Made by a program: the position numbers and the translations under genes. The notes under the pieces are model-generated. The model was not told where the DNA came from, searched no databases, and saw only the letters and a list, made by a program, of their open reading frames with translations. Below, piece by piece: positions 1-5,121 of a DNA stretch of 6,500 nucleotides. Origin of the DNA: Ruminococcus sp. GTDB lineage: Bacteria; Bacillota; Clostridia; Oscillospirales; Ruminococcaceae. Where the stretch lies: positions 13,323 through 19,822 of the forward strand of contig JAAVHM010000037.1 of assembly GCA_014799675.1 (NCBI GenBank). Reading direction: 5' to 3'. Within the stretch, counting starts at the first letter, position 1, and every line of letters starts with the position of its first letter.

Positions 1-5
1 AACTA

Positions 6-19
6 TCAACTGTCAACTG
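6..19. repeat. Two tandem copies of a 7-mer at the end of purM
   Basis: TCAACTG is repeated head to tail at 6-12 and 13-19 on the plus strand. On the minus strand this reads CAGTTGACAGTTGATAGTT and includes the purM stop codon (13-15). A partial third unit (TAGTT) runs to the window edge, so a longer array could continue outside. Two units are too few to call a repeat family. Confidence 0.4.
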
Positions 20-1047
20 ATAATTACGCCCTCGTCGCTTTCCACAAGCTCGCCAAGAACATAAGCTTCCTCGCCTGCCGCCTTTATCGCCGCAATTGCC
101 TTGTCCGCGTCGTTTTTGTCAACCACAACGCACATTCCCACGCCCATGTTAAAGGTGTTGAACATATCTCTTTCGGGGATTTTTCCTGTCTTTGCAATAA
201 GGTCGAATATCGGCATTACCTGAACGTCCGACCGCGCGATCTTTGCGGAAAGACCGTCGGGCAGGGAACGTGGAATATTCTCGTAAAATCCGCCGCCCGT
301 AATGTGGCTGATAGATTTTACCTTAACAGCGTCCAGCAGAGACATTACAGCCTTTACGTAAATCCTTGTGGGGGTCAGGAGACATTCGCCGAGGGTCGTT
401 CCCAAATCGGACTGATGTCTCGCAAGGTTCTGCTCGTTTACATTGAAAACCTTACGCACAAGGGAAAAACCGTTTGAGTGGAGACCGCTTGATTTAATTG
501 CGATCATCACGTCCCCCGCCTTTTGAGTAGTGGGGTCAAGAATTTTATCCTTGTCAACAATTCCCACGGAAAATCCCGCAAGGTCGTACTCGTCGTCTGG
601 CATAAGCTGGGGGTGTTCCGCAGTCTCGCCGCCGATAAGAGCGCAGCCCGCCTGTACGCAGCCCTCCGCAACGCCAGAAACTATGCTTGCTATCTTCTCG
701 GGGAAATTTCTTCCGCAGGCGATATAGTCAAGGAAAAATTGTGGCTTCGCGCCGCAGCAGATGATGTCGTTGACGCACATTGCAACGCAGTCAATTCCCA
801 CGGTGTCGTGCTTGTCAAGAATAAAAGCGATCTTTATTTTTGTGCCAACGCCGTCCGTGCCGGAAACAAGTACAGGTTTTTTTATGCCTGTCATATCAAG
901 CTCGAACAAGCCGCCGAACCCTCCGATACCCGACAGCACGCCGCTTGTCATGGTGCGGGCAACGTGCTTCTTCATAAGCTCCACCGCAGTGTAGCCCGCA
1001 GTAACGTCAACGCCCGCTTCCTTGTAGCTTTCAGAAAAACTTTTCAT
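13..1047 (-). CDS. purM: Phosphoribosylformylglycinamidine cyclo-ligase (AIR synthetase)
   Basis: PurM (EC 6.3.3.1) closes the imidazole ring: FGAM plus ATP gives AIR, step 5 of de novo purine synthesis, in the cytosol. The 344-residue product has the normal family length and is complete. Visible PurM motifs are SGTDGVGTK (residues 62-70, nucleotide-binding loop), VNDIICCGAKP (92-102), GGETAEHP (139-146), SSGLHSNGFSLVR (186-198), TGGGFYENIPR (250-260) and NMGVGM (300-305). The ATG at 1047 is chosen because AAAGGTG lies 7 nt upstream; a TTG nine codons earlier (1074) has no such site and would overlap the preceding small ORF. It is the last gene in view of a minus-strand pur cluster and lies 23 nt after the AT-rich small ORF, so it is probably cotranscribed with purF. 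The purF-purM order is common in Firmicute pur operons. Identification is secure; the start is likely. Confidence 0.97.
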   Translation of the reverse strand: MKSFSESYKEAGVDVTAGYTAVELMKKHVARTMTSGVLSGIGGFGGLFELDMTGIKKPVLVSGTDGVGTKIKIAFILDKHDTVGIDCVAMCVNDIICCGAKPQFFLDYIACGRNFPEKIASIVSGVAEGCVQAGCALIGGETAEHPQLMPDDEYDLAGFSVGIVDKDKILDPTTQKAGDVMIAIKSSGLHSNGFSLVRKVFNVNEQNLARHQSDLGTTLGECLLTPTRIYVKAVMSLLDAVKVKSISHITGGGFYENIPRSLPDGLSAKIARSDVQVMPIFDLIAKTGKIPERDMFNTFNMGVGMCVVVDKNDADKAIAAIKAAGEEAYVLGELVESDEGVIIS

Positions 1048-1054
1048 AATTGCA

Positions 1055-1061
1055 CACCTTT
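1055..1061 (-). promoter_or_regulatory. purM ribosome binding site
   Basis: AAAGGTG on the minus strand, 7 nt before the ATG at 1047. It favours this start over the upstream in-frame TTG at 1074. Confidence 0.7.
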
Positions 1062-1070
1062 CTGTTATTT

Positions 1071-1253
1071 TCAATATTTATCAATATTTATAATTTGATA
1101 TTCACTAAAATACTCATCACCTTGTTGAATATCAATAATTTTAATATATTGATTATTTTTAATTTTATATACAGCATCTTTTTTTGATTTTGCATTAACT
1201 AAAAAAGTAATTATCTTGCTCTGACGTGTTGCCTTAATTAAATAAGTAATCAA
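1071..1253 (-). CDS. AT-rich small hypothetical protein (60 aa) between purF and purM
   Basis: I do not recognise this protein. A 60-codon frame fills almost the whole gap between purF (19 nt upstream) and purM (23 nt downstream). It starts with TTG at 1253, 7 nt after GGTGA (1261-1265); there is no ATG in the frame. The predicted product is basic and soluble, with no signal peptide or membrane segment. It reads as a small alpha/beta fold: a strand-like ITYLIKATRQSKIITFLVNA, a helix around SKKDAVYKI, then strand-like segments IKIIDIQQG and YQIINI. G+C over 1081-1260 is 35 of 180 (19 %, hand count) against about 52 % in a sampled 60-bp line of purF, and nearly all codons end in A or T. This suggests recent acquisition, for example from a phage or plasmid. 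The absence of stops could be chance in a short frame, although AT-rich DNA is rich in stop triplets and the spacing and SD are gene-like. No function is proposed. Confidence 0.5.
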   Translation of the reverse strand: MITYLIKATRQSKIITFLVNAKSKKDAVYKIKNNQYIKIIDIQQGDEYFSEYQIINIDKY

Positions 1254-1272
1254 ATAAAATTCACCAACTGTC

Positions 1273-2688
1273 TTACTTCTTTATCTTAAACTCAAACTTA
1301 TCCTTGCGTATTTCCGTAGGAATCGGCGCAGGATATTCCCCCGTAAAACAGCCCTTGCAGAACTCGCAGCAGGAATTTTCCGCAAGCTTTCCAACCGCCT
1401 CCACGCTTAGATAACCCAGCGTGTCCGCGCCTATTTCCTTGGCAATTTCGGGTATGCTCATTTTGCAGGCGATAAGATTTTCCTTGCTGTCGATGTCCGT
1501 ACCGAAATAGCAGGGACTTATAAACGGCGGACAGGAAATTCTCATATGAATTTCTTTCGCTCCCGCTTCCCGTATCAGATTGACCGTCCTGCGGGAAGTA
1601 GTTCCCCTGACAATGCTGTCGTCTATAAGAACCACACGCTTGCCGCGGACAGTTTCCTTCACAACATTCAGCTTTATACGAACCGAGTTGGTACGCTCGG
1701 TCTGGGTGGGCTGAATGAACGTCCTGCCAATATATCTGTTCCTGATAAAGCCAACGCCGTAGGGTATTCCCGAAGCGTTCGCAAAGCCAAGAGCCGCGTC
1801 CAGACCGCTGTCGGGGACGCCGATTACCACGTCCGCGTCAACAGGGTGTTCCTGCCAAAGATACTCCCCTGCTTTCATACGCGCCTGATGTACGCTTGAA
1901 CCCTCAATTACAGAGTCTGGACGGGCTATGTACACATACTCAAACACGCAGATATGGGGCTTTTCGGCAACATGGGTCTCAATTGAACGTATGCCGTTTT
2001 CGTCAATTACCACAACCTCTCCGGGACGAACGTCACGGACAAATTCCGCGCCGATACTGTCGAAAGCGCAGGTCTCGGAGGCGATAACGTAAGCTTCCCC
2101 AAGCTTGCCTATAGAAAGAGGTCGGAAGCCCACGGGGTCTCTTGCCGCGATAAGCTTTTTGGGAGACATTACCACAAGAGAATATGCTCCCTTTATCTTG
2201 CACATGGCTTTTTCCACCGCTTCTTCTATGGAAGAACACACAAGCCGCTGCTGGGTGATTGCGTAGGAAATTACCTCCGTGTCGTTTGTGGTGTGGAAAA
2301 TTGCTCCGCCCAGTTCAAACTCACGCCGCAGCTCGTAGGCGTTGGTAAGATTTCCGTTATGGGCAAGAGCCATAGGACCCTTTACGTGCCGAACCACCAA
2401 TGGCTGGGCGTTGGAACGGTTGGAGTTGCCCGTTGTTGAGTAGCGGACGTGTCCCACCGCAATATTGCCCTGACCGAGACTTGCAAGAGTATCCTTGTCA
2501 AAAACCTCATGGACAAGTCCCAAGTCCTTGTGATAGCTGAACACGCCCGAATCGTTCACAACAATTCCGCAGGACTCCTGTCCCCTGTGCTGCAAGGCGT
2601 AAAGTCCGAGATAGGTCTGCATTGCAGCGTCCGTGGTGTCATTGCTGTAAATGGCAAAGACGCCGCATTCCTCGTGAATACCACACAT
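1273..2688 (-). CDS. purF: Amidophosphoribosyltransferase (glutamine PRPP amidotransferase)
   Basis: PurF (EC 2.4.2.14) makes 5-phosphoribosylamine from PRPP and glutamine, the committed first step of purine synthesis. From the preferred ATG (2688) it has 471 residues, close to the Bacillus-type enzyme. An N-terminal class II glutaminase domain follows a short propeptide: the nucleophile is Cys8 in HEECGVF, so self-cleavage after Glu7 is expected. Glutamine-site residues are present in GHVRYST (Arg82), AHNGNL (Asn111-Gly112) and TNDTEV (Asp136). The C-terminal phosphoribosyltransferase domain has GVPDSG, RYIGRTFIQP and the PRPP loop VVLIDDSIVRGTTS (352-365). Cys247, Cys393, Cys444 and Cys447 match the four 4Fe-4S ligands of the B. 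subtilis enzyme. The gene follows a PurF-like paralogue and a fossil of its tail. In-frame ATGs at 2697 (474 aa) and a TTG at 2733 are alternatives, but the SD fits 2688 best. Family data suggest AMP/GMP feedback. Confidence 0.97.
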   Translation of the reverse strand: MCGIHEECGVFAIYSNDTTDAAMQTYLGLYALQHRGQESCGIVVNDSGVFSYHKDLGLVHEVFDKDTLASLGQGNIAVGHVRYSTTGNSNRSNAQPLVVRHVKGPMALAHNGNLTNAYELRREFELGGAIFHTTNDTEVISYAITQQRLVCSSIEEAVEKAMCKIKGAYSLVVMSPKKLIAARDPVGFRPLSIGKLGEAYVIASETCAFDSIGAEFVRDVRPGEVVVIDENGIRSIETHVAEKPHICVFEYVYIARPDSVIEGSSVHQARMKAGEYLWQEHPVDADVVIGVPDSGLDAALGFANASGIPYGVGFIRNRYIGRTFIQPTQTERTNSVRIKLNVVKETVRGKRVVLIDDSIVRGTTSRRTVNLIREAGAKEIHMRISCPPFISPCYFGTDIDSKENLIACKMSIPEIAKEIGADTLGYLSVEAVGKLAENSCCEFCKGCFTGEYPAPIPTEIRKDKFEFKIKK

Positions 2689-2693
2689 AGGGC

Positions 2694-2780
2694 TCATTCC
2701 TTTCCGTTCCGGCAGTAGCTGCAAAGCTTGCATTCGGGCAGCCCGCCGTACTTTTTTGAAAACTCATTGGCAAGGTCATT
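2694..2780 (-). pseudogene. Remnant of the 3' end of a second purF-like gene
   Basis: In the minus-strand frame that ends at TGA 2694-2696, the last 28 codons end in GLPECKLCSYCRNGKE. The intact PurF-like gene just upstream ends in GLPECKLCSYCWNGKE. At DNA level, 2695-2740 and 2777-2822 match at 43 of 46 positions; two of the three differences are synonymous (TAC/TAT, TGC/TGT) and one changes Arg to Trp. The 12 codons before GLPECK (starting NDLANEFSKKYG) do not match the intact gene, so this is not a simple recent duplication of its end. It looks like the last piece of a diverged tandem copy left after a deletion. It has no start codon or body and overlaps the end of the intact gene by 5 bp in another frame. 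It retains a role as the purF SD. Confidence 0.75.
2698..2705 (-). promoter_or_regulatory. purF ribosome binding site, embedded in the fossil gene tail
   Basis: GGAAAGGA on the minus strand lies 9 nt before the ATG at 2688 and directly abuts the ATG at 2697, which it therefore cannot serve well. The same bases were the last codons (Gly-Lys-Glu) of the fossil PurF-like tail. That tail's stop TGA overlaps the 2697 ATG as ATGA, so ancestral translational coupling between the paralogue and purF is plausible. Confidence 0.65.
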
Positions 2781-4197
2781 CCTTTCCGTTCCAACAATAG
2801 CTGCAAAGCTTGCATTCGGGCAAGCCCACCGCCTTGACAGTACCCTCCAAGGACTGGAATTCAAGTGAGGTAAGCTTCAATCTGCGGCAGATCTCGTCCC
2901 GCAGCTTCCTGCCCCTTTCGGTTCCGGAACTGCTGTACTCTTCGATGTACTTAACGCCCTCCTCGCCCTCAAGCTCGTCAATAATTTTTCTTGCGATAAG
3001 GTCAAGCTCCGAGGTGCTTCTTGAAAAGTTCAGGTATTTGCAGCCATACATAATAGGCGGGCAAGCCGAACGCATATGTACTTCCTTTGCGCCGTTTGCA
3101 TAGAGAAATTCAACAGTTTCCCTCATCTGCGTGCCGCGGACGATACTGTCGTCCACAAAAAGCAGTTTTTTGCCCTCTATAAGCTCGTGGACGGGTATCA
3201 GCTTCATTTTGGCAACCTTGTTCCGCATTGCCTGACTTTGGGGCATGAAGCTTCTTGGCCATGTTGGTGTGTACTTTATAAACGGGCGCGCAAAGGGTAT
3301 GCCGCTTTTGTTTGCGTAACCTATCGCATGGGGGACGCCCGAATCGGGTACGCCGCAGACATAATCCACGTCGGGGAGAGTGCCGTTATTCATGTCGGTC
3401 TCCGCCATAATTTCGCCGTTTCGTGCGCGCATTGTCTCAACGGTAACACCCTCATAAATAGAATTGGGGTAACCGTAATATGTCCACAAAAACGTGCAAA
3501 TTCTCATATCCTCCACGCCCTTGTCAAGGACTTCACAGCTTTCGGGAGTGATTTTCACAATTTCGGCAGGCATAAGCTCACGGTAGGTCTCATACCCAAG
3601 CTTCTGAAAAGCAAAGGACTCAAAGGAAAAGCACCAGCCGTCCTCACGCTTGCCTATAACTATCGGCAGCCTGCCCGCCTTGTCCCTTGCGGCGATAATT
3701 CCGTCCTCGGTAAGCACAAGCAGGGAAACAGTTCCCTCTATCTTTGACTGGGCGTAGCGTATGCCCTCCACAAAGGAACTCTTCTGCGAAATAAGCGCGC
3801 CCACAAGGGAGCTGTCGTTTATCTTGCCGCTGCTCATTGCCTCAAAGCTTGCAAAGCAGTTATCCAGAAATTCATTCCTGAGCTGCTCGGCGTTGTTGAT
3901 TATGCCGACAGTGCAGACCGCGTACAGACCAAGCTTTGACCGCAGCAGGATAGGCTGTGGGTCGGTATCGCTTATACAGCCTATGCAAAGCTTGCCCCGC
4001 ATGGTGTCAACGTCCTTTTCAAATTTTGTTCTGAACGGTGAATTTTCAATGCTGTGAATGTTTCTCTGAAAGCCCAGTTCGGGGTCGTAAGATGTCATAC
4101 CGCCGCGTCTTGTTCCAAGGTGAGAATGATAATCCGTGCCGAAAAAAACGTCGCTTATGCAGTCGTTCATTGACGCTGCTCCAAAAAATCCGCCCAT
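2776..4197 (-). CDS. PurF-like amidophosphoribosyltransferase paralogue without the glutaminase nucleophile
   Basis: This 473-residue protein aligns end to end with PurF, and I recall similar 'MGGFFG' proteins of Clostridia and Bacteroidetes annotated as amidophosphoribosyltransferase. The N terminus MGGFFG replaces the PurF CGVFG, so the catalytic Cys is Gly. By hand alignment the glutamine-binding Arg of HVRYS is Ser76 and the Asn of HNG is Val97, while the Asp (Asp128) remains. The glutaminase domain is therefore probably inactive. The phosphoribosyltransferase half is intact: GVPDSG (282-287), TWPRSFMPQ (312-320) and the PRPP loop LLFVDDSIVRGTQ (345-357). Cys234, Cys386, Cys465 and Cys468 match the PurF Fe-S ligands. 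The ATG at 4197 has AAAGGA 10 nt upstream; that SD sits in a small hairpin (4202-4216). The gene lies between purC and purF, probably in one operon. It could be an ammonia-dependent synthase, a regulatory partner of PurF, or another phosphoribosyltransferase; the sequence cannot decide. Confidence 0.85.
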   Translation of the reverse strand: MGGFFGAASMNDCISDVFFGTDYHSHLGTRRGGMTSYDPELGFQRNIHSIENSPFRTKFEKDVDTMRGKLCIGCISDTDPQPILLRSKLGLYAVCTVGIINNAEQLRNEFLDNCFASFEAMSSGKINDSSLVGALISQKSSFVEGIRYAQSKIEGTVSLLVLTEDGIIAARDKAGRLPIVIGKREDGWCFSFESFAFQKLGYETYRELMPAEIVKITPESCEVLDKGVEDMRICTFLWTYYGYPNSIYEGVTVETMRARNGEIMAETDMNNGTLPDVDYVCGVPDSGVPHAIGYANKSGIPFARPFIKYTPTWPRSFMPQSQAMRNKVAKMKLIPVHELIEGKKLLFVDDSIVRGTQMRETVEFLYANGAKEVHMRSACPPIMYGCKYLNFSRSTSELDLIARKIIDELEGEEGVKYIEEYSSSGTERGRKLRDEICRRLKLTSLEFQSLEGTVKAVGLPECKLCSYCWNGKE

Positions 4198-4201
4198 AAA
4201 T

Positions 4202-4216
4202 ATGAAATCCTTTCAT
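4202..4216 (-). promoter_or_regulatory. Ribosome site of the PurF-like gene inside a small palindrome
   Basis: On the minus strand ATGAAA-GGA-TTTCAT is a perfect 6-bp inverted repeat with a 3-nt loop, and the AAAGGA Shine-Dalgarno lies across its stem and loop, 10 nt before the ATG at 4197. If folded, it could dampen initiation. The stem is AT-rich and weak, so this may be chance. Confidence 0.35.
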
Positions 4217-4226
4217 GGTTCGTGAC

Positions 4227-4321
4227 TTGGGGGTTTCCCCAATCAAATTTACAAAAAGCCTACATATAAATTGTAGGGGACGGGTCTTCCGTCCCTCGGG
4301 CGGGGAAACCCCGCCCCTACA
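4227..4321. repeat. GC-rich multi-hairpin element between purC and the PurF-like gene
   Basis: Most of the 140-bp gap 4198-4337 is palindromic. On the plus strand an outer pair TGTAGGGG (4272-4279) / CCCCTACA (4314-4321) encloses GGGACGG (4277-4283) / CCGTCCC (4289-4295) and GGGCGGGG (4298-4305) / CCCCGCCC (4309-4316, loop AAA). The inner stems share bases with the outer one, so not all form fully together. Outside lie CCTACA (4259-4264), which can also pair with TGTAGG (4272-4277), and TTGGGG / CCCCAA (4227-4242). GGGGTTTCCCC (4230-4240) is the reverse complement of GGGGAAACCCC (4302-4312). The architecture fits a small interspersed palindromic element of the REP/MITE sort; I recall similar GTAGGGGCGGGG-type intergenic repeats in gut Clostridia, but cannot show copy number from one window. 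No gene lies here. Confidence 0.6.
4252..4277 (-). terminator. Possible weak intrinsic terminator or attenuator after purC
   Basis: On the minus strand CCTACA (4277-4272), a 7-nt loop and TGTAGG (4264-4259) form a 6-bp hairpin directly followed by C and TTTTT (4257-4253). It lies 60 nt after the purC stop and 55 nt before the PurF-like start. The stem is short with only three G-C pairs, so termination would be partial at best. The same CCTACA can instead pair with an upstream TGTAGG (4321-4316), making the two folds mutually exclusive. Confidence 0.35.
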
Positions 4322-4337
4322 GAAAATCACACGAAAA

Positions 4338-5054
4338 TTATTCGCCAAAGATACGCTTCATCATTTCCTGATAAGCTTCCTCTACGCCGCCCATGTCTCT
4401 GCGGAAACGGTCTTTGTCAAGCTTCTCGTGAGTCTTGCTGTCCCAGAAACGGCAGGTGTCGGGAGAAATTTCGTCCGCAAGAAGAATTTTGCCGTGAAAT
4501 CTGCCAAACTCGATTTTAAAGTCGATAAGGTCAATACCGTGTTCTTTAAAGAATTTCAGCATGAAATCATTTACCGCAAAGGCGTATTTTGAAATTGTAT
4601 CAATTTCCTCCTGCGTTGCAAGACCAAGTCCCAGAGCGTAGTAATCGTTAATGAACGGGTCGCCGAGGTCGTCGTTCTTGTAGCTGAATTCCAGAGTTGG
4701 ACGCTTAAGGGGAGTACCCTCCTCAATGCCGAGCTTTTTGGAAAAGCTTCCCGCCGCAACGTTTCTCACGATAACTTCGAGGGGAACAATTTCAACCTTT
4801 TTAACGATGGTCTCGCGGTCGCTTATTTCCTCAACAAGATGTGTGGGAATGCCCTCTTTTTCAAGGAGACCGAACATATAGTTTGTCATTTTGTTGTTGA
4901 CAACGCCCTTGCCGCGGATAGTACCCTTTTTCTCGCCGTTGAAAGCGGTAGCGTCGTCCTTGTAGTCAACGATTACCATATCGGGGTCGTTTGTTGCGTA
5001 AACCTTTTTAGCCTTGCCCTCGTAGAGCTGTTCCTTTTTCTCAATGTTTGCCAT
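4338..5054 (-). CDS. purC: Phosphoribosylaminoimidazole-succinocarboxamide synthase (SAICAR synthetase)
   Basis: PurC (EC 6.3.2.6) joins CAIR and aspartate with ATP to give SAICAR in the cytosol, the step that leads to AICAR. The 238-residue product has the usual length for the bacterial single-domain enzyme. Both family signatures are present: VPLEVIVRNVAAGS (residues 90-103) and LIDFKIEFG (176-184). The N-terminal LYEGKAKKVY glycine-rich ATP region and DEISPDTCR (194-202) are also typical. The ATG at 5054 is chosen because GGAGG (5063-5067) sits 8 nt upstream; an in-frame ATG at 5069 overlaps this SD and would add only five residues. The gene follows a hypothetical gene by 55 bp and precedes the PurF-like gene by 140 bp. 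No truncation or missing motif is seen. Purine control is expected, but no operator is recognisable in the short upstream gap. Confidence 0.97.
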   Translation of the reverse strand: MANIEKKEQLYEGKAKKVYATNDPDMVIVDYKDDATAFNGEKKGTIRGKGVVNNKMTNYMFGLLEKEGIPTHLVEEISDRETIVKKVEIVPLEVIVRNVAAGSFSKKLGIEEGTPLKRPTLEFSYKNDDLGDPFINDYYALGLGLATQEEIDTISKYAFAVNDFMLKFFKEHGIDLIDFKIEFGRFHGKILLADEISPDTCRFWDSKTHEKLDKDRFRRDMGGVEEAYQEMMKRIFGE

Positions 5055-5062
5055 TTTAAATT

Positions 5063-5067
5063 CCTCC
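5063..5067 (-). promoter_or_regulatory. purC ribosome binding site
   Basis: GGAGG on the minus strand, 8 nt before the ATG at 5054. It lies within the first codons after the alternative ATG at 5069, which argues against that longer start. Confidence 0.8.
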
Positions 5068-5098
5068 ATAAAAGTTTGATTATCTTGATTTATTTTAT

Positions 5099-5121
5099 CA
5101 CCGCCGATTTTATCCGCGGTG
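5099..5121 (-). other. Stem-loop spanning the stop codon of the hypothetical gene upstream of purC
   Basis: CACCGC (5099-5104) pairs with GCGGTG (5116-5121). After one C-C mismatch, two further pairs close a 5-nt loop that contains the TAA stop (5110-5112). The minus strand continues with ATAAAATAAATC and has no T tract, so it is not a standard terminator for the upstream gene. It could stabilise or separate mRNA ends within the cluster. No convincing promoter was found in the 55-bp gap to purC. Confidence 0.4.

Noticed and set aside
523..1098. A 191-codon open frame on the plus strand
   Set aside because: Antisense to purM with no recognisable domain; purM coding evidence is decisive.
3076..3747. 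A 223-codon open frame on the plus strand
   Set aside because: It is fully antisense to the PurF-like gene, whose motifs are clear; its translation shows no family features, and long antisense frames are expected from this codon use.
4298..4316. Strong GGGCGGGG/CCCCGCCC hairpin as an intrinsic terminator
   Set aside because: Neither strand has a T tract right after it, so it is better viewed as part of the palindromic element.
4046..4348. A 100-codon minus-strand frame across the repeat element and the start of the PurF-like gene
   Set aside because: It runs through the palindromic repeat and overlaps the PurF-like gene in another frame; the arginine- and proline-rich product looks like repeat read-through.
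5055..5109. Possible purine riboswitch or PurR operator upstream of purC
   Set aside because: The gap is 55 bp, too short for a guanine-type aptamer of about 70 nt plus an expression platform, and no PurBox-like or paired -35/-10 sequence stands out.
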